Positions 11,708 through 23,420 of a stretch of DNA of 64,000 nt are shown here, one piece after another. A program made the position numbers and the translations under genes. The first letter of the stretch is position 1; each line of letters begins with the position of its first letter. Origin of the DNA: Asterochloris sp. CNOR1 (lineage: Eukaryota > Chlorophyta > Trebouxiophyceae > Trebouxiales > Trebouxiaceae); contig OZ017760.1 in NCBI GenBank assembly GCA_963969365.1, forward strand, positions 496,001-560,000, written 5' to 3'. The notes under the pieces were generated by a model that saw nothing but the letters and a program-made list of their open reading frames with translations, had not been told where the DNA came from and did not search any database.

Positions 11708-13150
11708 TGGTGCAAAGTGATGTCATCACTTATGGCATCCAGTCCTCGCCCTAGGCCGTTTGCCTGTGCTTCAGGCCCCCTTCCTTAGCCTTGACGTTTT
11801 GCGCTTGACCAAGCTGCTCAGTTTGAAGTTAATCCTGCCCAACTACAAGGACACACCATTTCTAGACTCGTATCTTACATGCATGAAGATTGCCAGCTGG
11901 CTTCACACTGCTCGAATTACAGAAAATTGTTGGGCTCAGAATGCCTGCTACATTGCCTGGCAAGATCTGGACTGGACTCCTGTGTAGTCCTTCAAAATGC
12001 TCAGGGTGGAAATGCATGATCAGCATGTGCTGAAAGGGAGTTTCCAACATAAAATGAGAGTGCAACGAGTCAGGGTGATCATTGCAACCCAGCTGCAGCT
12101 GAGGTAACTTTGCTGCAAGACTCAAGAGGGCTGGCACTGCACTTTACGGCTGCTGCCCTTGGATCAAAGGCTGTCTCTCATAATGCTTGCTTATCTGGGG
12201 AGACCCTCCCCTCTCCGGAGACCCTCTCTTTAGGGGCGGGGGAAGGTGGGGGGGCTCAATGCAAAAGGGAATGCAACAGTGAACACTGCCCTTATGGTCA
12301 CTGCTCCTGTGCAGCTTCATGGCAGCACTGATGCCATTGCTGCTGCTGCTGAGCAGTTATGCCAAAACGGGGACTTCAGGTTTGACTGGGGAGCCGCATG
12401 AAAGCACTGCAAAATGGCTCGATGATTGCTGAAGACGTGGGGTCCTGCACTGCTCCTGCCTGCTGCTGCTGCACTTCACACCATCTGTCCTGGTGTTCCT
12501 ACACGCCCTGTTTCCCCTAGTACCGTTGACATGTGTTGTTAAGAGAAGGGCTGCAGTCGTGAAACAGTGTTCGTCTCGTTGAATAACCAACATATCTGAG
12601 AAAGTTTGCCGGCTCAAGTGCTTGCTGGAAGGCACGAGGCCACCCAGACCTGGCCGACAAGCCATGCCATTGAGGGCACCTCACAATGTCCTTGACAAGC
12701 AAAGAGGCAGTCAAGAAGCAGCGCCAGCAGCTACAACCAGTTCCAGAGCCCATCGCCTCACCTGCATGGTTCAGTCCTCAGTGAGGTCTGGGGCTGGCAG
12801 GAAGCAGCAGCAGCGGCAGTAGCGCTTGAGGCAGCTGCCTATGGCCCCCCAGCACCTGCTGCACAGGTGCACTCTGGGAGTCCACTCTTGCTGCCTCTCC
12901 TGGCCCAGGTCAGAGGGTTCCTCTGCTGTGGGCAGGGCTGCCACAGGCTGGAATGGCGCCAGTGCTGGGTGGCTGCATTGCCACTGTGCCTGCACAGGGG
13001 CAGGCTCAAGACGGTCGTGCCAATCCCAGCCTCTACAGGTGGCTCCATGCCCTGCCAGCGCTGTAAGGTGGCACTGCCACTGTGCCAGCAGGCGAGCAGG
13101 TGGGCATGCTCATGATGTCCACGCAAAAGCCATTGCACGACTCGGCACGC
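11708..13150. other. No supported gene; low-complexity DNA
   Basis: Downstream of the 343-residue protein gene I see no exon with family similarity. A G-rich patch lies at 12205-12255. From about 12950, imperfect repeats of a GCCACTGTGCC-like motif begin and lead into the repeat region of the next minus-strand gene, whose 3' end could lie here. Confidence 0.35.
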
Positions 13151-13179
13151 GATGGTAGCAGGCCGGGCAGGCAGGACCC

Positions 13180-13540
13180 TTGACTCACCACAGGTGGGGT
13201 TTTCTGGTGGCCGCAAAGCTGAGCCGCTCATCCAAGTGCAGGCAGGGCAGGCAGGAACTGCGCTTGCCACAAGTGGGAGTGCACACTCCCTTTCAGCTTC
13301 GCCCGTTGGCGGCTGCATTGCTTGGCAGAGCGAGTGGGTGTCTCGCTGACGCCAGGCGGGGATGCAGGCTCCTTTCTGGCTGGGCCCCTGAGTTGCTGCA
13401 ATGCTGATCTGAGCTGCTTGTCCGTGTGCAGGCAGGGCGACAAGGAGCTTGACTCACCACAGGTGGGGCTGCAAGCGCCACTCCGGCTGGCCCCTCTGCT
13501 GCTGTGATGCCGACTTGCTGGTTCTTGTGCAGGCGATTGT
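13180..13540 (-). repeat. Tandem exon-like repeats, ~85-100 base unit
   Basis: On the minus strand, units starting with CCTGCAC and several of them ending CCCACCTGTG then GTGAGTC recur near 13455-13532 and 13180-13245, with more diverged units near 13265-13340 and 13365-13440. Each looks like an exon end plus a splice donor. They may be true repeated exons of the overlapping minus-strand gene or decayed duplicates of one exon. Confidence 0.5.
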
Positions 13541-15117
13541 GCCTGCTGCGCTTGCACCTGGGCACGCTCATCCTCCACCCTCTGTGGGTCCACACAGGCC
13601 GTTGCTCGGGGTTCAGCTGCGGCAGCTGGGCTGCAGCCTTTGGGCACCTGCCACCTGCCACTGCTGTTCTCGCCCCTTCTGCTAGGTGGCCTGTCCAGAC
13701 ATCCCTGAGCTCAGGCTGCTGCTGCGGTGACACAGCAGCTGCTGGGGCCACGGCCGGTTGTGCGCCTCCCCAACTGCTGCCATATGCACCACCTGAGGGC
13801 TGCAGCCGTGCAGCAACTGCAGCACAGCCTGCGGCAGGCCGGGTGGCACCCCCACTGATGCCATCGGCAACGCCTGAGAGCTGCACGTCTGCCGCCAGTG
13901 TCAAGCCAGGCCCCTGCGGGCTGCCCTCAGCTGCTCCCAGGCACCCTGCCAGCGGCATGCCCAGCCCGCCCGCGCCTCCCTCACCTGCAGCTGCAAACCC
14001 TGAGGGGTGCCCACTCTTGAGAGGCGCTGCAGCTCCTGGAGGGCACAGGTGAGTTGCCAGAGGCACGCCCTGCTTGCACATGCTGCGGTCTGGCAGGCCA
14101 GGGCTGTGTACGCCAGAGCGCGGCTGCTCTGACGAGGGCTGTGCGCTGGACCCCGGAGCCCCGGCATCCGCCCAGGTCGACCCTCCGCAGGTCGGCAGTC
14201 AGGAAGCTGAGGCGGGAGCTGAGGCATGAGCCCCACCCAGAGACTGCGGTGCACACACACGCAGCTGGCCCTGGTGGCTTGCGGCCAGCCGAGGCGAGAA
14301 CTGGCTGCTGCTGCTGTCCCTTGAGGCGCTGCCAGGTCCTGCCTCTGCAGCGTCAAACCCCAGCTGCTGCTGCAGCGGTGGCGGGGATGGCAGGAACCTG
14401 GGGCTGTCCAGAGAGGCACACTGACTACTCAGCCTCAGTCTCTCCAGGGAAGGGAACCTGGGCAGCAGCCTCTTGGAGACAGCTGCACCCTCACAGGCAT
14501 CCTTCTCAGCCACCTGCAGGGCACCCAACGTGCTGTGATTGAACATCAATTGTACACCCTAAGAGAGAAGTGATGGCCTGCAGACCAGGCGTCAGCAAGC
14601 CTAACAGCATTGAGGGATGTATTGATGCATATGTTGTCCCTCTATCGTCCTTGATCAAAAACCAAGCAGAATGACAAGAGTGAGCAACCCGCGGTGCGAA
14701 CAGCAGCAGAGGGCTCAAGCGCACGTGCTACTGCCTGCTGCGTGCCGACCAGACTTCCTGATGCAAAAGCAGCCTCAGCAGTTGCCTCTGACTCCCCTGC
14801 TGCCTCAAACCTCCAGACATCCCCTCACAGCAGCTGCTTTGCACCACTACGCTGCTTGCACACTGGAAGCCTTCAGTTCTGAGGCGCGCTGTACATTGCA
14901 CACCTGTGCGGCCTCTGCATCTGACAGCAGCAGCTCCTGAAGGCCTGTCTCGTGCTGAGCTTGCCACATGCGCCACAAAATGGGTGGCAGGATGCCCGTC
15001 CTTGCCCGCATCAGAACGCCACAACTCTCAGTGCCGGGAGAGCCGCGCTCCTGCTGTGGTGGCTGCTGGGCGAAGGACCGCAGGGCAGGAACTCCGGAGT
15101 CTTTGCATTGCGTGACC
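13456..15117 (-). CDS. Hypothetical disordered protein (partial model)
   Basis: Minus-strand exons are suggested by long open frames with good splice sites. One reads from about 15117 to 14909 (ends SDAEAAQ then GTGTGC). One starts at 14513 after TGCAG (VAEKDACEGAAVSKRLLPRF, then Ser/Pro/Gln-rich). One long Ala/Gly/Pro-rich frame covers about 14050-13456 and ends at a GTGAGT donor. The protein would be largely disordered with no recognisable domain. The junctions between the last two exons, the start codon and the 3' end were not resolved, and the composition (Ala, Gly, Pro, Gln) is also what a random open frame here tends to give. If real, the gene lies head-to-head with the plus-strand gene starting at 15154. 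Confidence 0.35.
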
Positions 15118-15153
15118 TGCAGGGTCTGACAGGTGCTGTGAGACCTGGTGAGC

Positions 15154-18100
15154 ATGGTGCCCCAGCGGGCCATCAATCCGCAGGGAGGCAGGGTGTTGAT
15201 TGCCCAATCACGCATGCTGTTCCTGCACTTCGTACAGGGCGAGGCGCTGCAGTGTCATTGTACGGATGTGGACGCACTGAAGATGCAGGTATGTCACAGA
15301 GCATGCTGCCCACAGAGCAGTGGTCCTGCCCTGCTGGCTCCAGGCCAGGACCCTGCGGTGCGCAAGCTTGGCAACTTGCTTGACAGTGCACTTCAGGACT
15401 ACTGTGTTTCGTTCGAGAGTGCTGTTGCTGGACTTGGGCTAGGGCTGCTTGCAGCATCCCCAGGCAGGGAGGGCCCAATGCAGCCCTGCACCTCCCAACA
15501 CCCAGCTTGGACATGTTGCCCACATGAAGAGACAGCTTTGCACTCAATGTGATGTCATGACTGACCCGCTCCAGACTGGTGACCGGCCCCTCTGTCCCCT
15601 GAAGCGCCCGTAAGCTGAATTTCCCCTCCTGCTCTGCTGTCTGCATGGGCAGATCACCTCTGTCAGCAGCATGCTGGTGCAGGAGCTTGGCTGCCTGTTC
15701 CACGCCTGGCGCCAGAACAAAGATGACGACAAGCTGTCAGCATGCTGCTGCCCAGCAGACGTTTGCTACACAAGCGCTGAGGCAAGCAGCAGTGAGGCTC
15801 TGCGCGATCAAATCATGGTGTTGCTGCAAAGGAACTGTGCGAAGCCCAAAGCACAGCGTGGACGAGACCAAGTGTGCTGCTGTGCCTTGGGCTTCGCATA
15901 TTTCCCTGAAGCTTGTCAAGCACTGCGGCAGTCGGCGAAGGTCACACCACAGGACCAAGTGTGCCGGCGTGCCTGCACCCACCTGGGCCCCAGAGCGGCA
16001 GTGCGGCAGCTGCCAGAAGTACTGCTGCAGGGCTGGCTGCTCCTGCTGGCAGGCTGGCCCGCCTGCCTGCATCGGTCCGCGCTCCTGTGAGTCCGGCTGC
16101 CAAAGCTCCTGCTGCCAAGCGGGCCGGCCTGCCTTGCACTGTGCACCCTGCATGACCAGAAAGAGCTGCAGGTCTGAGGCACTCTGCGGCCTGACCCCAG
16201 CCAGGAGACCCTTCCGCAACATGCTGTGAAGGGCTCTTGCTCTGCGAGCAACCACTGCTGAGGCGAGCAATGCCCTGGAAGGATCTTTGACAAGCCTGAA
16301 TGCCTCTGCAGCAGTGGCGCTCCTGCATCCCTCCCTCTCTCAAAGAAGGTTGCTGCAACATAGTGCCTTCTTGTGCTTTGCAACATCCAGCTTTGTGGCA
16401 GTTGTCAGTGGCAGACTGTTGCTAAGCTTCTGCTCACCTGCATGGTCCTGTTCCTCGGCACTAGAGGCTGCCCTTCCCTCTGCCGCACTGTGGGCCACCT
16501 CATCCAAGCGAGCTCCCAGCCTCTCTGCCAGCAGCTCTGCAGAGAGCAAAGCTTTCTGAGCGCATTGGGGCCAAGGCGTCTTTATTGAAGCCGGCCAGGC
16601 ATCTGGGTGACGTGCAAGGAGTGCAAGCCTGGCTGCTGTGGGCAGCAGCACCTGTGCTGAGCATGGCCATCTGGGTGACGTGCAGACCTCAGCCCTCAGG
16701 GCAGCAGCATTGCTGAAGCTGCCCAACCTTGCCGGTGCCAGCTGCACACTGGGCAGACATGACAGTCTGCACTGCTGCTGGAAGCACAGCCAGCCCACAA
16801 GCAAGCCGACTTGCCATGTGCAAGCAGGGCAGTCTTGCCTGCTGGAAGTGCTCAAGGTATGGGCATAAGGGAAACGTACTGCATGTGATGCTGTTGGCCG
16901 AGACACAGGCCCAGCAGCACCAGAGCTGAGCGCAAGCTGGGCAGTCTGCCAAGCAGCTGCCGTCAAGGCAGCGCCAGGCCACAAGCAGACCCTGCTCACC
17001 GTCTGCATGCTCAGGCTGAGAACCGCATGCATGCTGGGTAGGTGAACTGGCTGTCAGTGCTGCAAGGAGTTGCTGCAGGGTGGACATGGGCCCGTGCTGC
17101 ATGCTGCCTGCGGGCGACTGCAGCAGGTCGCCTGGAGGCAGCAGAGATGCAGATCACTCTCCCTCTGCAGGCATAGCCACGCAGGCCTGTTCCAGCACAT
17201 GCAGCAACACAGTCCAGGGCACTGCCCGAGTTGCTTGCTTGTGGATACCTGTTCGCACATCATGTCCAAGAGACAAGCTGGCATTTGCCTCTTCGCTGGC
17301 AGACCCTGCATGCAGGCAGTCTGCTGAATTTGCATCATGAGCCACTGCTGCGGTGCAGCTAAGCCTTGCAGCTTACTAACTACTGGCCGAGGGGCTTTTC
17401 TGCCTCGTCTTGAAAAACCCATGAGAGTCCCGTGTATTCGTTTGATTCAAAGCATGGGTCAGAACTGGGATTTGTCACTGACAGTGCAAGGAGCAACATA
17501 TCAGATTGTGACAGATGTGATTTTATCCAGCTACTGTCAACTCCAGGATCGCACACATCAGAATATGACCTATCATTGTATGCCTCATTATATGCATCAT
17601 TATATGCATCACATGCAGTGTATGAGCAACAAGCAATTGCAACAGCCTGAGGGAGAAATGAGTCCTGGTACTGCTTTGTGATGTAAAGAGCTCATCAGCT
17701 TGGCCACCCTTCAGAGTGAACAGGTGAATTCCAGAACAAACGGAAATTGCAAGCGTGCCAAGCATGTGGCTTGGTGAGGCCCAGGGCGCACAGTGCGTGC
17801 TCGCATGTCTGGCAATCCTTGGCTAGGACTGATAACCACCGCATGCAGACAATACATGCGCAGTCCTCAGCTTGAGTTGGATTCAAGGCTTGGCTTGCTT
17901 GATGTGCTGATAGGCTTGACAGTGCTGCATGGTTCCGTAAACTCTGGCAAGACAATCAGCCATGGATGGTGGCTATCTGCCATCTGCTGCATACAGGCAA
18001 GCTTGTCTGTCAATGCTGGCAGGCCTCCGCAACAGTCCCATGCTGCCTTGACCCAGCGCTGACTTTGGGCTTCCAAGTTGCTGCAGTTAATGGCGTGGCC

Positions 18101-19933
18101 AGAGCTGGTTCATGTGATATGCACAGCTGGCTGCACAAAGATGGGCTGCAGGCCTGAACTGCAGGAGGCTGGAGAGGCCCTACATGCTGCATGGCAGCAC
18201 TGAGCTCTGGCAGGTTACCTTGCATGTCGTCATGTACTGCACTGCAGGCCGCCATGACAAAGCCCAACCAAGGTCTATCAGGGCAATACTGACAAGGTGC
18301 TCACAAGATTCGAGCCAGGTACCCGGGAGGCAGTCATGTGGCAGCAATCGGTCACGCCCAGCATCAGAGGCAGATTGGAGGAGCGCAATGACATCTGTGT
18401 GATGCAGTTCAGCACAAAGACGGCCCAGGGGGTCATCATTTTCTACATGACCGAAGCAGGTGGGCAGCAGTCATGGGCAAGCCTGCGCAGACATTGGCTC
18501 ATGTGTGACATTAGTCGCTTTTGGAGAATGCTGGGAACAGGGTTAGTGCGTCTGGGGCCTATCACGACACGGGGCTGGGGGGTATGTGCGAGAAAGAGCT
18601 CAACATCTGGAACAGAGCTGTAGGGGCAGTGTGGGGTTGCTGCAGATGGCTGACCTGACTGCCATGGGTGGGTGATGCTATGTGACCTGTTCTGTAAGCT
18701 GCTCGCTGATCTGCTTAGCTGCACGGAATGGGTAGCCACCTCCTGGCACTGTCTGCCTGTTGTCAGGAAGCACCTGCTGAAATTGCTGCCGAGTTTGGCG
18801 CAAGCAAGCTCAAGCATCTTATCTGATGGTGCTCTCTGGGTCGGGAAGTGCCTGTGCTGTGCTGTTGCTCAACCATCTTGACTGATGGTGCTCTCTGGGT
18901 TGGGCAAGTGCCCATGCTGTGCTGTTGTGCCTTACCCCTGAGACATGTGCCACACCAGATGGCTCAATTGTCAGACCTTGGGCGGTGTCAACAGCTGAGC
19001 CTTAGAGGAGTTCATTGCAGGCTGTAGCTCAGCAATCTGCTGATGCAGCCTGCAGACAGTCAGAAGGGGTGAGGCTTGCTCTGCCTGCCAATGCCCTCAC
19101 TTCCCTGCCTGCGCCACAGCGCCTGACAGCTCTGGGCTGCTGTGTCAGCTGCAGCCAAAGTGCACTCCCGCACTCGCTGTCTGCCACTCTAAGCTGCTCA
19201 TGGGGTGACTGCCCATGACATTCCTTCTGCAGGCAAGCAGCTGCCTGACCACTGCCTGTCTCCTGCCTGCAGGCTGCGAGCCCCACATCCTCAGCCTGCA
19301 CCCTATGCGCTGTGCCTCAAACAAAGCCTTCAGCAGGCCAGCAGCAGCCTCACTGCTGTGTGTCCCTTTCCTGCAGGCTCCGCTTCCTGCGTCACCATGT
19401 GGACAAGTGCAACATGACCCTCAACTCACACACGTAGGCGGCCCCGCTTCAGCCAAGCGCCCTGTGCACAGTGCCTGGCTCCTAGTGCTTGCCGAGAGTC
19501 TGCCGAGGCCAACAGGCCATGCATTCCTCAAGTGCAGCCCCTCTGCAAAGTTTGTGCCCCCCGAGCCCTGCAGCCTCAAAGACACCAGCCTGAGTCACCG
19601 TCAGAGATGGGGCTTTGCAGATCTTGTGCAGTGTTCCCTGGACATGACCTAGTGCACGCAGTCTTGTGGCGCTGTGTCAGCATGCCTTTGCCTGCAGAGG
19701 TGCTGTCCAGGACTGACTGGTCAAGCTTCCTGCTGACTGGCCTTACCCTATGCAGGCTTGTGGCAAATCATGAAGGCCAGGTGTGGATCGTCCCTGAGGA
19801 GGGCCCACCAATTGACCAGCAGGGTCAGCCCAAGTGGCCCCTCGGCTGGCCAGAGGGAGTGACAACGGAAATGGACATCCTTGACCTGCTGAGCATCCCC
19901 CGCAGACAGCCTCGGGAACGCAGCGCGCTCTGA
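15154..19933 (+). CDS. Unrecognised protein gene, multi-exon (partial model)
   Basis: Exons with consistent phase at the 5' end are 15154-15288 (ATG start; MVPQRAINPQGGRVLIAQSR), 15349-15423 and 15653 to about 15740 (ITSVSSMLVQELGCLFHAW). Further exons are likely at 18298-18459 (FEPGTREAVMWQQSVTPSIR, ending FYMTEA before GTGGGC), about 19377-19434 (LRFLRHHVDKCNMTLNSHT) and a terminal exon from about 19757 to the TGA at 19931-19933 (WIVPEEGPPIDQQGQPKWPL). The N-terminal part is helical; the C-terminal part is richer in beta-like and Pro/Trp segments. I do not recognise the family. The gap 15.75-18.29 kb probably contains exons I could not place, or separates two genes. Confidence 0.5.
17577..17620 (+). 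repeat. Short A/T-rich tandem repeat
   Basis: The 12-base unit ATTATATGCATC occurs twice in tandem (about 17586-17610), with further partial ATGCATCAC copies beside it. It is an isolated AT-rich island in GC-rich surroundings and probably intronic. Confidence 0.6.
18811..18928 (+). repeat. 59-base tandem duplication
   Basis: Two head-to-tail copies, 18811-18869 and 18870-18928, share CAAGCATCTT/CAACCATCTT and CTGATGGTGCTCTCTGGGT. They differ at several positions, so the duplication is not recent. It lies in a probable intron of the unrecognised gene. Confidence 0.8.
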
Positions 19934-20189
19934 GCAGCTGTGGTGGCCTGCCCACAGGCACCAGAAGCACCGCATGTCTGGGCGTGCGTGCATCAGCCTT
20001 GGATGCATCGCTTGACATGTGCTTCCTGATTGGACAAGATGCTGCCCAGATTTGAACGCCTAGCGCCAGCATCAGCCTGAGAGTTGTCCCTTTGCGCTCA
20101 GCTTGTCTAGTCAGCCTTGCCTGTTTTATGGTTGATGATGCAGTTGCATGCATGCCATATGGGCAGGCATGGACGCATCAAGACAGGAT
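19934..20189. other. Intergenic spacer
   Basis: Short spacer between the TGA at 19933 and the end of the left inverted-repeat arm. No exon is supported. Confidence 0.4.
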
Positions 20190-23100
20190 GCACTGCATAT
20201 ATAAATTTGCAGACACATTGCTGTGATTGGGGACTTGTCGCTCTGGCAGGGCCCCTCTGCAGATATTGCATGCAAATCTCGCTGTTCAGCAAGCTCAAGA
20301 TCATCAGACACCTAAGGGGCTGATTTAATTGATTCAAGCACCGTAACATACTGCTTAAGATTGTTGCGGTGCTGCTTTACCTTATCTGAAGGTGAATCAG
20401 GCAGTGTGGGGACCTCCATCCCATGGGTCCAGGCATTGAAGGGTGACTGAGCTCCGCACCACCACATGAATAGCTGGGTTGGTACTGCTGTCAAGTTGCT
20501 CCAGGGTCTCAAGATGCCAGCTTTCAGGTCATGCTGCGAGGCGACCGTGCACTGGAACATTCGTCCACTCCCAGGATGTACAGCATCAATACCAGGGAAA
20601 GTGGTTGCGTTGGAACAGCATATGCATCCACCAGAGGTTACTGTGCTGCACCTCCCGCTATTCCAGGAAGAGTTGACGGCGGCTGCTTCACATCGCTGAA
20701 TTGGAGTGGCAGGAGGTGCAGCACAGTACCCTCTTTGGCAGCGGCGCCAGGATCTGGTTTGCGTTGCCCTCCCCGTTCACGAGCCGGCAAAAGCTCTGTG
20801 CAATACAACGAACATTAGTGCTCATTCTTCTGCTTCGCTCACTTGCAAGACCTTACCCAGTGTTGAACTTGCCACCTTGCGAAAGTGTCGCATGCATGTG
20901 CAACTCCTTCATCTGCCCTCTTCAAGATCTGAGGCCCTGCAGAGCAACTTTTGCGTCCTTCAACAGGGAAGCATGCGACAATAGGCGCCACCTGCATATG
21001 TTGTGGCATCGCTTGCTTAAAAAGCAAGTGACTCACTGAGAGGCTGGTCGTCACTTGCAGACAGAAAAGCGCGCTGCTGCTCTCCAAACCTCCGCATCAT
21101 CTGCTCTGCCAGCCTGCGGCAGATTTCATTGGACCTGAATGTGATGTCCCAGGTTGTGAAGTCGCCTGCACGACATTGATGGGCAGGGGTGTGTGATTGC
21201 ACACCTTGCAGTAACAGGCTATTGACCACTAGACTGCAGTGCTCACCTGATATCCAGTTAAGAGCTGAGATCAAAAGTAACCTATGACTAGCACTGTCAG
21301 GGAACCCCACACTGTCGGGTGTGAAGCCCGAGACCAAGTCGTCCCACTTGAGATTGACCAGAGCTCTCTCAACATCAGCCACTGGGTCAGGCCTGAGGCG
21401 ACAAGAACCTGCCGGGGGATGCCACCAAGACAACATGGAGGCGCTCCTGGACCTGCATGCAGCATCTGGTAGTGACCATCGTGGGCTTGCAGACTCGCCA
21501 TGGCGAGCACGAGGGCGACATGACACAAGTGGGCACGTGCAATAATTTGCAGCTGCCAGCTCATGAGCACACTGCTCAGATGGGGGTGCAGTTTTGCCGC
21601 CACCTTCAAGATGTCAGTCGGGGTCCAAGGATCCATGCAGAGCGCGGTCTCAAAGACAATGCTCATTTGGCGCAGATAGCCTTTGAAGCGGTCAGGCTTG
21701 TAGGAGTGGGCCACAAGGCTCAACTTGAATTTGATCCTTTTGTTGGCCTTTGGCTTGGCACCGTCCACCAGGTAATATGAGCCACCCTCTTCAAGCAGCT
21801 GCAGCAAGGATCACATGCTGGCACCCACTGTAGGCTTACAATGCTTGAGGCTGTGGCTCACCCATTCTGCATGGTGCAATATGTGCCAGGTAACAGGAAG
21901 CCTACCGTGCTGGCTTGCTCAAAATTGATCATCCTGGCTCCACCTTTGCCATCAAACAAAGTATAAACCACATCATCCTCAAATTCATCATGCCACAGCA
22001 CCTCCTCGCCAGCTTTGAGCAACCTGCAGCATTGCCCGGAGGGCGGGCTGGGCAGCAGCAGGGTGCAAGGCCAGCAGCAGGGTGCAAGTGGCCCCGGATA
22101 CTAGCCTGCCCTGGGCAATGGCTCCACAGTGGAACCCAGGCAACACCTCACTGTATGCATCCCCTAAACACCATGAGCTGCCCTCACTCGATGAGGACCC
22201 ACACCAACCACCAAGATTTGCCAATGTCTGCGTTGCCGCTGACCACAAAGCCCTTAGAGCTGCTGCTGGTGACGTGCTCCCAGAGTGCCTTGTAGACGTC
22301 GCCCACAAGCATGTCTCTTCTCCACTCCAAGACTGGAACAGGCACAGGAAGCCATCCTCATCTGGCCGCTCAGGGAAGTCAGGGGTTTTCGCTGCAAAGG
22401 TAGCCATCCCTGCAGAGATGTGCGGCCCTGCAGGCAGCGTTGTCCCGTCAGTCCTTCTGCTGTGGCGCGCATCAACCACCTCTAGCAGCCCACCAAAGAT
22501 GGCGGCCCGTCACACCAGCCGGGCGGAGGCAGGTCTTGCAAAGACACAAGGCCCCACCACTTGAGAGCTAATCAGCCTTTTTAGGATGCTACACTGCGTC
22601 CTAAGTGCAGCAAAGCCACCAGCCTTTGAAAGGGTGCGTTGACCAGCAGGGCAGCATGGCAGTTCCGCAACCATTGTGCAGCTGTCAGGTCAGCTACAGG
22701 CAGCAGGCGCCAGCAGCCTCCTGCAAGCCGCAGTGGGCACCATGGTCCAGCTTCTGAGCACTGACTATCTGCACAGCAGGTGCTTGCAGGTCAGGGACAC
22801 AAAAACTGTCACAGCTGTGCACCAGGTGAATCAACCCTGGCAGCACTGCAGCGCACTCTCGCATGATGTTGCTGCCCAACCGGCAGGCGGCCACTTGCCT
22901 GTGGGCACTGATGCACAAAGGCCCAGTCGGCAAGTGTAGTATGTACCAGAGGGCCACAGCTCCCAGGACAATGACAAGGCCACCCTGAACACCGCCCCAC
23001 TCATGGCACCTGCTGCAAAGCATTGCCTGCAGCCTTGACTCAGTCACCCCTGCAGATGCTTGCTGGCCCATCAGGCTGTGTGTGCCCAGAAGGCAAAGCA

Positions 23101-23420
23101 GGTGGGCCTGAGAGCATTCAAACTCTCAAAAGCCCTGGCAGGAACCACAAGAGCGCCTCCTGTGGGGCATGCAGCCTGTCGCAGCACACCCTGCAGCCCT
23201 GGCAGACAAGCTCCCTCTCCCTAAGGGGAATCTATACCTAGCCCAACAAGTGGGCCACTGCCCTCAGCCCTGCCTCTGCTTGACATCTAAACAAGGGGAA
23301 TCCAGCATGGGCGACCTCAGGTAAGCTCTGCAACAGAAACAGAAAGATGTACAGCCCAATTGACGCACCACCCACACCCCTGCCAAACCGTCAGCTGTGT
23401 GCTGCAGGCAAGCCCAGCCA
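20190..23420 (-). repeat. Left arm of a ~3.2 kb inverted duplication
   Basis: Read on the minus strand, this segment matches 53460-56640 on the plus strand nearly base for base over long stretches, introns included. Matching blocks include the P-loop exon (left 22195-22480, right 54380-54664), the exon with VDGAKPKANKRIK, and the far end (left 20331-20190, right 56460-56640). Similarity stops near 23420, where the two genes acquire different 5' sequences. About 30 kb lies between the arms. Confidence 0.9.

Noticed and set aside
12205-12255. G-rich patch as a regulatory G-quadruplex
   Set aside because: Runs of G are present, but spacing is irregular and nothing links it to a gene start.
13504-14052. 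182-codon plus-strand frame, Pro/Ala/Cys-rich
   Set aside because: Antisense to the longer Ala/Gly/Pro-rich minus frame that ends at a good splice donor; likely a shadow.
20190-23420. Inverted arms as terminal repeats of one large transposon
   Set aside because: The 30 kb between them is ordinary intron-rich housekeeping genes, and I saw no transposase, reverse transcriptase, integrase or target-site duplication.
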